DNA from: a bacterium
Lineage (GTDB): Bacteria > Planctomycetota > Planctomycetia > Kolteriales > Kolteriaceae
Reading direction: 5' to 3'
Length of the DNA stretch: 39,026 nucleotides
Assembly: GCA_019748235.1 (NCBI GenBank)
Contig: JAIEPU010000026.1
Span: 1-39,026, forward strand
A program made the position numbers and the translations under genes. Within the stretch, counting starts at the first letter, position 1; every line of letters begins with the position of its first letter. Below, in pieces: positions 27,962 to 36,929 of this stretch. Under the pieces are notes generated by a model. The model saw nothing but the letters and a program-made list of their open reading frames with translations, had not been told where the DNA came from and made no database searches.

Positions 27962-28617
27962 CGGCCATTCCTTTACCAATTCATTTGTCACCCGCGGATC
28001 ATCCTGCCGTCGAACGTAGGCGTGATTGGAAGCCAAAAACCAAGCGTTTTCATTGTTTTCGCGTCCATCGCGGGCCGAAGTTTCTTGACGGCGATTAACA
28101 ACGATGCAAGCAAGGTACCGATGCTTCGTGAAAGAGAAACACCTCTGCCAGAAATGCGGAAGTTGCCAGTGGCCATCAGATTGAAACTGAGAATCAAAGA
28201 GATCGAGTGGCGGCAAAAGCGATTTCGCGCTGACGTCGATGGGCACGAGCAAGATTCAATCGCCGTTGTCGCTCGCCAACGACGGTCCGACATGTCGGAG
28301 TGATCTGAAGAGGCGAAATGCTTACCACTTCCTGCTCACTGAATGAATCCCTGGCGAATGAAGAGGCGGCTTTTTTGCGTCATTAGACAGCAAGGACGAT
28401 TACCCCGATTCGGACACGTCAATTGGAGGAGTAGTAAGTCATGATCGAATGTCTTGCTGCTGGGTAGAAGAAAGTTGCGAGCAAAGATGCCGTCAGTTAG
28501 CCTAAGGCAACTTAGGCATGGCCAGACGACTTTTGAAAGTTTTCTCAAGAGTTACCGGACAGAGCTCAACTCTCACGGCTATTGTCAGAAAGCTCAATTG
28601 CAGTTGAGGTTGATTGC
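27962..28617. other. 656-base gap between divergent genes, no supported gene
   Basis: It lies between the starts of the TPR and acylase genes and should contain both promoters. Short open frames are present on both strands, but none shows homology, a good ribosome site or coding character. Confidence 0.5.
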
Positions 28618-31074
28618 ATGGCTTCACCGGTTGCCCGATTTCGCCAGCAGTTTCGCCGAAAATGGCTCAGGATTTCAATTGCATTCGTTAGCACAGTTCT
28701 AATCGTCCTCACTTTTTCCGCGGCCGGAATATATATCACTCTGCGTGCTTCATTACCTCGAACACGTGGCAAAGTAGTACTTCCAAACCTCGATAAACCA
28801 GTAACCATTCGATTCGATGATCTGCAACGTCCTTATGTGCAAGCCGAAACCCTTGATGACGTATTACTCACTCAGGGTTGGCTCCATGCATCCCACCGGC
28901 TATGGCAAATGGAATTATTCCGACGCGCTGGCAGCGGACGACTTGCGGCACTCCTTGGCGAAGGTGCCCTCGCTACCGACAAAGAACTTCATCGGATCGG
29001 CGTTCCGCAATTGGCGAAGAACTTAAAGAAGAATACCTCTATCGACTTCGATCATCGCATCCATTCTTACATTGCCGGCATTAATGCTGCGATCAATCAA
29101 TTGACCGTAAGGCCACCCGAATTCTTGTTGCTCTCTGCCACTGTCGAACCGTGGACTTCGGATGATGTCTATGCTGTCGGAGCGCTAATGGCGTTTCAGT
29201 CTGCGAACAACACCAAGAATGAATTGCTTCGACTTTCAATCTCGCAGACCGTCAATCAGGAACACTTCAATGCCTTTTTGACTGACTCGAGCAGTCTGCC
29301 GGATTATCCATTCGTGCTTCCACCCTCGCAGAATCAACGTCGAGGTGTGCTAAATAAAGGAACCCTTGACCAACCTGGGAAGATTCGCAATATCCCGACG
29401 GAACTTTTGAATCGACTATCACTTCTCGACCCATCTCAAAATCCAATGATGCCAAGACTTGCCTTGGGCAGCAATGGATGGGTTGTTTCGCCTGGCAAAA
29501 GCGCTACAGGTCATGCCTTGTTCGCCTTCGATTCCCATGATGATCTGGGCATCCCTAACTTGTTTTATGAAGTGCATCTCTTCTTTGGCGATGGACAACA
29601 AATTCGAGGATGGTCAGTGGCTGGTCTCCCTGGCGTCATCAATGGATTCAATCAGCGGATCGCTTGGGGCCTGACCAACACAGGAGATACCCAGGATCTA
29701 TTCATTGAAGTATCAAATCCTGACGATTTAAATCAATTCCTAGCAGATGGTGAATGGTGCAGCGCCCGCGCGGAGACCATAGTGATTGACGTCGCCGGTC
29801 GCGATTTACCTGAAACTTTTATGGTGCGTCACACTCGAAATGGTCCCCTCATCAATGACTCGCCACCTATATCTCTACGCTGGAGTGCGCATGAAATGCA
29901 TGATGGTGGGCTGGACGCATTCTTCGACATTAATCTTTCACAAACCTGGTCTGAGTTCAATGCCGCTCTCGACAGAATTGCTGCACCAACTTTCAACGCG
30001 ACTTATGCTGACATCGATGGAAATATTGGCTTTCGAACTGCCGGAATTCTTCCTGTCCGTTCGAAAGGCGAAGGTTTGTATCCCATTCGTGGCGATGAGT
30101 CTGAGAATACATGGCAGGGAAAGGTGCCCCATGACCAACTGCCTCGGTCGTTGAACCCACCCTCTGGCTTTATCGCCGCAGCAAATGCGCGCGTTAACAT
30201 GGAAGGCGACGGCCCCCTTATCTCAGCAGACAACGCTCCACCGTATCGCATAATGCGAATCCAGCAAGTGCTGGAAAACAGTGATCAGTTCACGCTGATT
30301 GAGTTCCAAAATCTCCAAACCGATTGGTACGATAGCCAAGCTGCCCAACTTCTTCCCGTACTGCTGGATTCAATTGCTGTAGACGATCTTTCCTCTTCAG
30401 CAGTCCAGGCTCTTGAGCTATTGCGCGTCTGGCGAAAGACGCCCGATGCATCTGCCGAAAGCCCGGCTGCTGTAATATTCCAGGCGTGGTATCTTGAACT
30501 CGCTCGTGAAGTCTTTGAAAAGCCTTTGGGAAATGAACTCTTTCGGCGATTATTAACAAGAAATTATATGCTCAATAACGCACTTGATGGAATTATCCGG
30601 CAGGAAGAATTCATCTGGTGGCAGGGTAAAAAGTCATCGCGTCTCGCCGACGCACTCAACCGTACGATACAAGCTATTTCGGTGCAACTTGGACCGGAGG
30701 ACATCAAGAGCTGGCGACTCGACCGATTACAGAGAGTGACATTGGCTCATGAACTCGGAAAGGCGGAGCCGTTGCTCGGACCATTTTTTAACCTTCGATC
30801 TGAGCCACTCGGCGGCGGTCCAGCAACGGTTGGCAGAGCCAACTATCGCTACGATCAACTATTTCGGGTATCAAATGGTGCCACTGTGCGCTTTGTCGCT
30901 GACATGAAACCGACCGTTGAAGCGTATTCAGTAATTCCAGGGGGCCAATCTGGCCACCCTCTGAGTGAACACTACGCTGACCAAATAAGTCATTGGATTA
31001 AAGGGAGCTACTATCCTATTCAAGCTTCGCCCATCAATGTTGAAGGAGATGTACTTCATTTGACGCCAGATTGA
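28618..31074 (+). CDS. Penicillin acylase-family N-terminal-nucleophile hydrolase
   Basis: An 818-residue protein of the penicillin amidase (Ntn-hydrolase) family. A single N-terminal membrane span (about 18-40) anchors or exports it. Conserved pieces include GYAxAxDRLWQME-like GWLHASHRLWQMELFRRAGSG-type sequence, then the autocatalytic cleavage site LALG-SNGWVVSPGKSATG, where Ser285 becomes the N-terminal nucleophile of the beta chain. GVINGFNQRIAWGLTN and later GGPATVG/GGQSGHPLSEHYADQ correspond to the beta-chain core. ATG 28618 has GAGG 9 bases upstream; TTG 28582 would add 12 residues. Substrates in the family include beta-lactams, acyl-homoserine lactones and acyl peptides; which applies here cannot be told from the sequence. 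It is not in an obvious operon. Confidence 0.9.
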   Translation: MASPVARFRQQFRRKWLRISIAFVSTVLIVLTFSAAGIYITLRASLPRTRGKVVLPNLDKPVTIRFDDLQRPYVQAETLDDVLLTQGWLHASHRLWQMELFRRAGSGRLAALLGEGALATDKELHRIGVPQLAKNLKKNTSIDFDHRIHSYIAGINAAINQLTVRPPEFLLLSATVEPWTSDDVYAVGALMAFQSANNTKNELLRLSISQTVNQEHFNAFLTDSSSLPDYPFVLPPSQNQRRGVLNKGTLDQPGKIRNIPTELLNRLSLLDPSQNPMMPRLALGSNGWVVSPGKSATGHALFAFDSHDDLGIPNLFYEVHLFFGDGQQIRGWSVAGLPGVINGFNQRIAWGLTNTGDTQDLFIEVSNPDDLNQFLADGEWCSARAETIVIDVAGRDLPETFMVRHTRNGPLINDSPPISLRWSAHEMHDGGLDAFFDINLSQTWSEFNAALDRIAAPTFNATYADIDGNIGFRTAGILPVRSKGEGLYPIRGDESENTWQGKVPHDQLPRSLNPPSGFIAAANARVNMEGDGPLISADNAPPYRIMRIQQVLENSDQFTLIEFQNLQTDWYDSQAAQLLPVLLDSIAVDDLSSSAVQALELLRVWRKTPDASAESPAAVIFQAWYLELAREVFEKPLGNELFRRLLTRNYMLNNALDGIIRQEEFIWWQGKKSSRLADALNRTIQAISVQLGPEDIKSWRLDRLQRVTLAHELGKAEPLLGPFFNLRSEPLGGGPATVGRANYRYDQLFRVSNGATVRFVADMKPTVEAYSVIPGGQSGHPLSEHYADQISHWIKGSYYPIQASPINVEGDVLHLTPD

Positions 31075-31121
31075 TGCTTTGATCGGTATCAAGAGGACAT
31101 TCGTTAGTTTCACACTTTAAA

Positions 31122-31399
31122 AAATGGAAACGCGAGTTCGATTATCGACTCGTCAAGGATCTGTGGACTTTCGGCGACGATCGTATGGCCGCGTGCTTCC
31201 AATATGGATCGCATGATGTCGGCGGCGGATGGCACCGCAGCTATAGTAAGGAACTGTAGGAGTACGATGAGGACGGATTGACGCGCCGCCGTGAAACCGG
31301 CATCAAGGACCTGACCATTTCCGAAAGTGATTGCAGTTCCAATGGCCTCTTCCCCGCGCACGGCCGGAGGGTCATGTGGGCATTCCCGATGTTTGCTAA
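31122..31399 (+). pseudogene. Decayed DUF1348 gene (second copy)
   Basis: The frame starting KWKREFDYRLVKDLW aligns with [15 protein letters not shown] of the intact DUF1348 gene and continues through FQY, HRSY, EYDEDGLTRRRETGIKD. It lacks the first ~60 residues and has an in-frame TAG (31257-31259) exactly where the intact copy has Trp in NELWEF. A frameshift follows near the end, after which GHVGIPDV matches DHPGIPDI. An open frame on the opposite strand here is only a shadow. Confidence 0.85.
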
Positions 31400-31440
31400 C
31401 CCTCGCCCCCGTTTCAGGCTTCTTTTCTTGGATATATGAC

Positions 31441-31745
31441 ATGTTCTGCACGATGAACCATTCCCTGATTCTTTGAATGTTGTCTTTTACAGCCAGCGTC
31501 TTTCCTCTAATGCCATCGGCTCAAGCACAATAACCCGTTAAGGTGTATCACAAGACTTCGAAGATCGGCGATCTTAATTCTTCTAGCTCGAGGCCGGCGC
31601 CAAATGCGCTCCATCTATTTCCACCTACTGGGACGGAACCGTACAATCGAGATTTGAAGACGCGCGAGTTCCACCTCCTCGATGCCGGTCACTTCGCCTT
31701 GGAATCCAACGGCAACGGGATCGCAACGTTGATGCTCCTCTGGGG
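31441..31745 (+). pseudogene. Decayed, internally deleted alpha/beta hydrolase gene (second copy)
   Basis: It begins at ATG 31441 with a broken signal peptide (two in-frame stops). [12 protein letters not shown] then matches [12 protein letters not shown] of the intact hydrolase. After a region equivalent to EAGPKDAP the sequence jumps straight to [32 protein letters not shown], the C-terminal catalytic-His segment. About 200 codons including the nucleophile elbow are missing. It cannot encode an active enzyme. Confidence 0.85.
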
Positions 31746-31785
31746 CCTCCCCCTTTCGACATTCAGCCTCACGAAAAAGTCGACT

Positions 31786-31929
31786 ATGTCGACGATCGAA
31801 TCCGGGAACCACCGTGAGTATCCCAGTGACGTCGTCTACACGCCGGCGGTCAAAAAGATCGAAACCAGCTGCGGTAACGATGCATCAGGTCGGCTATTTC
31901 CGCCGATAGGTGACGGCAAGGTTACTTGA
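31786..31929 (+). pseudogene. Truncated PNPOx-like gene (second copy)
   Basis: ATG 31786 opens [26 protein letters not shown], closely matching MSATTSQNQREYPSDIAFSPAVKTIQ of the intact flavoprotein. Similarity ends after about 30 codons and the frame stops at 31927-31929. The whole FMN-binding barrel is absent. It lies in the same order and orientation relative to the other two relics as in the intact operon. Confidence 0.8.
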
Positions 31930-32332
31930 TTCGAATGGCGATCTATGAGCGCGTCGAGCAGGGTTCCATTTAAATCAATAATCCCTACCCTCTCGACCAT
32001 TTCGTCGAGGATTCTTGCTCTATGCGCGGTGCCGTACCGTCAAGCCCCCTGATCTTTGGCGAAGATCTCATGGTCCTGCTTGTGGAAAGGGGCGGCCCTC
32101 ACCTCCGTGCTTTGCGAGGGCCGCTCCATTTTCATAAACATGCTAGACTTCGTGGATTATTGGCCAGCTCGGACCTCAAGCTTACGGTACAATTCCCAAT
32201 TTGAGTCGATCAACTCAGTTTGTTTGATACTCGTTGGAAATCCCACTTCGACAATGACATCCCGCGCTACGCCAAACCATTGAGAATACAGTTCGTTCTG
32301 ATAAGTTGTGCATTGAAGATTTTCTGTGCAGA
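31930..32332. other. Gap between the relic operon and cheA
   Basis: No gene can be supported. Apart from a strong hairpin at 32089-32127 it contains only short open frames without recognisable content. Promoters for the chemotaxis operon are expected in the last 150 bases, but I could not identify a convincing one. Confidence 0.4.
32089..32135 (+). terminator. Strong hairpin with T-rich tail downstream of the relic operon
   Basis: GGGGCGGCCCTC (32089-32100) pairs over 12 positions (one G-U) with GAGGGCCGCTCC (32116-32127), 15-base loop, followed by ATTTTC. This is the best factor-independent terminator in the window. It probably ended the ancestral second-copy operon and now insulates cheA. 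Confidence 0.65.
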
Positions 32333-34357
32333 ATGCGCCTACCCCGATTGCGGACACCGTTCCAAGCGAGTGATGGCTTGCGATCATCGGAAGATATGGA
32401 TGACTACGTGGCGGAATGCGATGAGCATTTGTCCGCCGCTCGGCAATGTCTTCTTGACCTGGAAGATCTACAGCATCACGCGGTTAGTCGAGAAACGCTC
32501 GATTCGCTCTTCCGCGCCTTTCATTCGATGAAAGGTCTTTCCGGGATGGTGGGAGCCCGAGCTGCCGAGCAATCGGCTCATAACCTCGAATCGTACCTCA
32601 GCGCGGTAAGGAAAGACCCGTCGCTTTTGTCGGATGCAGGAATTAGTTTTCTCATCGACGGCATGGCGATTCTCGAAGCCAAGATAAACAATTTCATTCG
32701 CGATGAGCCTGAGAGCGGCGTCGATGTGTTGGCTGAACGTCTATCCTCGCTTCTGCCTGATCAATCTGCGGACAACACAAAAGAGTCTGATCTTCCACTT
32801 GCTGAAGATGACCCGCAAAAAGACGGAATTCCTCCAGAGAAACTTGAACAACTCCAAGCCGCCGTGTCACGAAGCGAGCAGATCTGGCGATTCACCTTTC
32901 GACCCTCGACCGATTTGGCCGCGAGGGGCATTAATGTCGGGACAGTTCGGAGCAGACTTCAAACGCTGGGATCTCTGGTTCTCGCGCAACCGATGACGAC
33001 GGTGGGTGGACTGGAATTTCATTTTTATGTCACGACAAAAGCTGACGCTGCGATTGTTGACATGTCTTTGGAAGGAGTTGCCGCTGAACCTTTCGTGCTG
33101 CAACCTCAAACAAACATTTCGCAAAAAACATCTGACTCCTCATTGAGATTATCGCCTGGCAATCTGGTGCGTGTTGATCTTTCGCGGCTTGATGAACTCG
33201 TTCGATCCTTGGGCGAACTCGTTGTCAGTCGTGCGAGGATGCAAGACATACTAACCCAAGTTGCCACTCATCTTCCAGGTAAAGAACGTCGTGCACTTGA
33301 TGAAACGGTTCAAACCTTTGAACGTCAGTTACGCGAACTCCGAGAGGGGGTGATGCGCGTTCGTATGGTCCCTGTCCGAGACCTGTTTGCACGTATGAGA
33401 ATGGTTGTCCGTGACGTGACTCGCGAATTGGGTAAGGACGCGGAACTCATCATTGCCGGTGAAGATACAGAGGTCGACAAATTGGTGGTCGAACGGATGG
33501 CTGATCCGATCCTCCATCTTGTTCGGAATTCTTTGAGTCACGGTTTAGAATCGCCGGTAGAAAGATCGCACCTTGGGAAGTCTGCAAAGGGTAAGGTAAC
33601 TTTACGCGCCGCAACCACTGGCGGAATGCTCGTGCTCGATGTCGAAGACGATGGACGTGGGATTGATGCAGAACAAGTTTTCGACCGCGCTCGAAAACTA
33701 GGTTTGATCTCGCCGAATGGATCGGTCGACCCGACTAGCATTCTAGATCTGATCTGTACACCTGGGTTTTCGACTCGTGAGGAGGTTGACCGAACGAGTG
33801 GTCGCGGTGTCGGGATGGACGTCGTGCGACTTGCCGTGGAGGATTTGGGTGGAAGTCTCACGTTGGACGCCCAGCCGGGATTGGGAACTAAGTTCACCCT
33901 TCGAGTGCCATTGAGCTTAGTGATTGCCGATGTGGTAACCATATCTGTCGCCGATCAGATTTATGCCCTACCAAAGACAGCAGTTCGAGAGGTCATCCCC
34001 TTCGAATTCAATGCACCGATTGTCCTCGAGAACAACGAACTCATTCGTCATCATCACGGTGTACTGCCGCTCTTGAGACTGAGCGATGTCTTCCGCCTCC
34101 CACGCGCGACTGGCAACTGCGTTGCATTGATAATCGGAGAGGGAGCGGCAACATTTGCTCTCGCTGCGGATCGCGCGGTTGGATTACGCGAAGTGGTTGT
34201 GCGGGCAATCACTGACCCTCTGGTAGAGATAACGGGAATTGCTGGTGCGACGGAATTAGGGGATGGTCGACCGATCTTGATTCTCGATCCGATTGGTTTG
34301 ATGCGACTGGCTCGTCGTTTGGGTATGACGAGAACGGTAACGTTGGGAGCATCTTGA
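32333..34357 (+). CDS. cheA: Chemotaxis histidine kinase CheA
   Basis: A 674-residue soluble kinase. The Hpt/P1 domain (about 20-125) carries the phosphorylated His64 in AFHSMKGLSGMVG. A middle segment (about 165-260: FRPSTDLAARGINVGTVRSRL to GVAAEPF) replaces a classical P2 and is not a typical CheY-binding domain. The P3 dimerisation helices start VDLSRLDELVRSLGELVVSRAR. The P4 ATPase has HLVRNSLSHGLE (N box), DVEDDGRGID and TSGRGVGMDVVR. A CheW-like P5 domain ends the protein. ATG 32333 is taken because TPFQASDGLRSSEDMDDY before the Hpt helix looks conserved in character; TTG 32306 and ATG 32396 are alternatives, and none has a strong ribosome site. Its stop overlaps the cheW start by one base. 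Confidence 0.93.
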   Translation: MRLPRLRTPFQASDGLRSSEDMDDYVAECDEHLSAARQCLLDLEDLQHHAVSRETLDSLFRAFHSMKGLSGMVGARAAEQSAHNLESYLSAVRKDPSLLSDAGISFLIDGMAILEAKINNFIRDEPESGVDVLAERLSSLLPDQSADNTKESDLPLAEDDPQKDGIPPEKLEQLQAAVSRSEQIWRFTFRPSTDLAARGINVGTVRSRLQTLGSLVLAQPMTTVGGLEFHFYVTTKADAAIVDMSLEGVAAEPFVLQPQTNISQKTSDSSLRLSPGNLVRVDLSRLDELVRSLGELVVSRARMQDILTQVATHLPGKERRALDETVQTFERQLRELREGVMRVRMVPVRDLFARMRMVVRDVTRELGKDAELIIAGEDTEVDKLVVERMADPILHLVRNSLSHGLESPVERSHLGKSAKGKVTLRAATTGGMLVLDVEDDGRGIDAEQVFDRARKLGLISPNGSVDPTSILDLICTPGFSTREEVDRTSGRGVGMDVVRLAVEDLGGSLTLDAQPGLGTKFTLRVPLSLVIADVVTISVADQIYALPKTAVREVIPFEFNAPIVLENNELIRHHHGVLPLLRLSDVFRLPRATGNCVALIIGEGAATFALAADRAVGLREVVVRAITDPLVEITGIAGATELGDGRPILILDPIGLMRLARRLGMTRTVTLGAS

Positions 34358-34800
34358 TGAGTACAACTCTAAACGCCGACAATTACGTGGTCTTCACGCT
34401 CGCCGACACCTTGTATGCGATTCCAAGTAATGATGTAGAACGCATGGAAATGGTCGAACATGTGACACCTGTTCCCAATTCGCTTCCATTCGTCGATGGG
34501 ATCGTCTTTTCGCGAGGAAGAGTCGTTCCGGCGATCAATCTCAGGCGGCGCTTCGGGTTTACCGCAATTGAGTACAACATTCAAAGCAGGCTCATTATCG
34601 TCGCCAATGAAAATCGAATCGTTGGGTTAATTGTGGACTCTGCTCGCGAGTTCGTGTCAATCGCTACAGAGGCCGTTCAGCCAGCTCCTGACGTAGTTAA
34701 CGGAACAAGTGGTCGCTACCTACGTGGCGTAGCAAATGTGAACAACCGTGTTTTTCTCATTCTCGACATTGCAGGCATCTTGGATGCCTCAGTAGTTTGA
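34357..34800 (+). CDS. cheW: Chemotaxis coupling protein CheW
   Basis: A 147-residue adaptor linking receptors to CheA. It has the two-subdomain beta fold with NYVVFTLADTLYAIPSNDVERM, PVPNSLPFVDGIVFSRGRVVPAINLRRRFG, the conserved SRLIIVANENRIVGLIVDSAREFVSI, and a C-terminal RVFLILDIAGIL. ATG 34357 overlaps the cheA stop (TGATG), with GGGAG about 8 bases upstream, indicating translational coupling. The next gene, the receptor, follows after 35 bases. Confidence 0.93.
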   Translation: MSTTLNADNYVVFTLADTLYAIPSNDVERMEMVEHVTPVPNSLPFVDGIVFSRGRVVPAINLRRRFGFTAIEYNIQSRLIIVANENRIVGLIVDSAREFVSIATEAVQPAPDVVNGTSGRYLRGVANVNNRVFLILDIAGILDASVV

Positions 34801-34835
34801 AACGTTGGATGCGAGCACATTTCGGGGACAGTAGT

Positions 34836-36926
34836 ATGGCCAAGTCGAACAAAGTCGAAATCGCACGCCTTCGGCAAGGAGCAGTCGAAATCGGCATAGG
34901 CACCAAGGAAGTCGTAAGGATTACCGACGACGTGCTCACGGGGACCAAGTCGCAATTACGAGCGATTGACAATGCCACGAGTGCAGCCGATGGCATGGCG
35001 GCTTCGCTAAGAGAAACCGCGGAGCAGGCCGACATCGTTTCGCGAGCTGCCGAGCAATTGGCTTCATCCGCAACCGAAATGGCTGCTTCCATCGAGCAGA
35101 CTAGTGCAAATGCCGTGGAATCTGCGAGCTCTTTGAATGAAACGGCAGCGGCGGCGGAACAATCGGCGGCAGCTATTCAATCTGTCAGCAACAAGACACA
35201 GGAACTATCGACCTCGGCGACAGAAATTCGCTCGGCGATGACGGAGATGGCTTCATCTATCAGAGGTGTAAATGAAGACACCACAAGCCTTGCGGCAGGA
35301 ATTGAGGAAAGTGCAACGACGATCGAGGAAATGGCGCGATCCATTCAGGGTGTTGCGCGGAATGCCGATGACTTAACGACCGCTGCCGATTCCGCAGGAG
35401 TCGCGATCACCCAAATGGCCGCTTCTTCTGACGAGATGGCAGCCACCTCGGAAAACTTGACGGCCGAAGTCGAAAGTGTTGCAACGGGCATCGAGGAGAT
35501 TTCCCGGTCAGCCGGCGCCGTCGCGCAAAGTGCTGAGCGTATTACCGACATAGCTACTGAGGCAGCCACCAGCGCGACGGAATTAGACCGTTCGATTCAC
35601 AGTGTTTCAGATTTGGCCAAGGAAGCAGATGAAGTCAGTCGTCGCTCCGCCCGAGAGGCTGAGGAAGGTGGCGCTGCCGTCCAAAGGACCATTGAGGAAC
35701 TCAACCGAGTCCGCGAGGCGATGACCCAGTCCTCCATTGTCATTAAAGAGACGGGTAAACGTGCGGGCGAAATCGGAGGGATCGTGAACACGATTAACCT
35801 CATCGCCGAACGAACGAACTTACTCTCACTTAACGCATCTATCGAGGCCGCGCGTGCCGGTGATGCCGGTCGAGGATTCGCGGTGGTCGCTGAGGAGATT
35901 CGCAATCTTGCCAACCGTGCCGCTCAAGCAACAACAGACATCGCACTGATCGTCAATAGTTTACAAGAGGATATACGTCAGGCAGTAACGGCTTCGATTG
36001 AGGGGGTAAGGATTGCCGAGGAGAGCGGCCGGCTGGCTGAGGCCGGTGCCACTGGTCTGAGCAGGATTTTAACCGGCGTTCGAGCGACATCGCAAATCGT
36101 TGGGCAAATATCGCGTGCATCGAACGAGCAGCTTATTGCCGGTCAACAGGTCGTTTCGGCAATTAGCACGACGGTAACCCAAGCGAAGCAAGTGACGGTA
36201 GCAACTTCGGAACAAACGAAAGCGACGGCCGCAATACTGAAGTCAACTGAGCAGATGCGAAGAATATCTCGGCAAGTGTCACAAGCGATGTCAGAACAGG
36301 TGCGAGCTAATCGCGACATCATCAAGGCGAGCCAGGCGACTCGCGAACTCGCAACGCATGTTCGCCATGCTACTGCTGAGCAGGCGACAGGCGCTACACA
36401 GATTACCAAGGCAGTGTCGAGCATGCGAAGCATCGCCGTGAATACCGCTCGAGCCGTGAATGAACAGGCCGGCGCGACAGAAGAAGTTGCAAGGGAAGCT
36501 GATCGTCTTGCCCGCCTCACCGCGGACATTGCCCGGGCAATGTCGGAGCAATCGGCATCAACACTACAAATCGACAAAGCTGTCGACGGAATGCGGAAGC
36601 AGGCGGCACAGTTTTCGCAGGTGATTATAGAGCAGGCTCGTACTACGAAAAGTATTGCGAGCGGTGTGTCGGATGTTTCACACCAGATTGCCCGGATTAC
36701 AGAGGCAAATAAACAGCACAGTGCTGCCGCCGTCGCAATCCAAAAATCGCTGATGAGTATTCGCGAGACGACACAGGGAAATATCATCGGTGTGGAAGAG
36801 TCCAAGCGTGCAACGACAGGGCTGAGCGAAGAAATTCATAAGCTTGAAATCATCGCCGATCAACTTTCGCTAGGGCGGAGAGATAAACCATCCGTTCAAA
36901 ATGGCAACCGGAAGAGAGAGGAGTAG
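34836..36926 (+). CDS. Soluble methyl-accepting chemotaxis protein without sensor or membrane domain
   Basis: A 696-residue receptor-type protein made almost entirely of heptad-rich helices. The kinase-contacting hairpin tip is intact (INLIAERTNLLSLNASIEAARAGDAGRGFAVVAEEIRNLA). Many (S/T)-A-x-E-x-x and Q-x-x-A repeats occur on both sides, giving an unusually long coiled coil of several stacked segments. I see no transmembrane span, PAS, Cache or other sensor domain, so it should be cytoplasmic. ATG 34836 (MAKSNKVEIARL) is favoured, with GGGGA 8-9 bases upstream; the frame also has ATG 34809 and TTG 34797. It lies between cheW and cheR. The signal may be received by another protein or directly by the coil, which is inference. 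Confidence 0.9.
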   Translation: MAKSNKVEIARLRQGAVEIGIGTKEVVRITDDVLTGTKSQLRAIDNATSAADGMAASLRETAEQADIVSRAAEQLASSATEMAASIEQTSANAVESASSLNETAAAAEQSAAAIQSVSNKTQELSTSATEIRSAMTEMASSIRGVNEDTTSLAAGIEESATTIEEMARSIQGVARNADDLTTAADSAGVAITQMAASSDEMAATSENLTAEVESVATGIEEISRSAGAVAQSAERITDIATEAATSATELDRSIHSVSDLAKEADEVSRRSAREAEEGGAAVQRTIEELNRVREAMTQSSIVIKETGKRAGEIGGIVNTINLIAERTNLLSLNASIEAARAGDAGRGFAVVAEEIRNLANRAAQATTDIALIVNSLQEDIRQAVTASIEGVRIAEESGRLAEAGATGLSRILTGVRATSQIVGQISRASNEQLIAGQQVVSAISTTVTQAKQVTVATSEQTKATAAILKSTEQMRRISRQVSQAMSEQVRANRDIIKASQATRELATHVRHATAEQATGATQITKAVSSMRSIAVNTARAVNEQAGATEEVAREADRLARLTADIARAMSEQSASTLQIDKAVDGMRKQAAQFSQVIIEQARTTKSIASGVSDVSHQIARITEANKQHSAAAVAIQKSLMSIRETTQGNIIGVEESKRATTGLSEEIHKLEIIADQLSLGRRDKPSVQNGNRKREE

Positions 36927-36929
36927 GGA

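Noticed and set aside
28022..28303. A 93-residue plus-strand frame in the gap before the acylase gene
   Set aside because: No ribosome site, no recognisable motif, and it overlaps only the non-coding extension of the TPR gene frame.
31110..31451. A 113-residue open frame on the minus strand
   Set aside because: It is antisense to the decayed DUF1348 gene, whose plus-strand translation aligns with the intact copy; the minus frame is a shadow.
32157..32387. A 76-residue minus-strand frame before cheA
   Set aside because: It overlaps the beginning of cheA, shows no family features and has no clear ribosome site.
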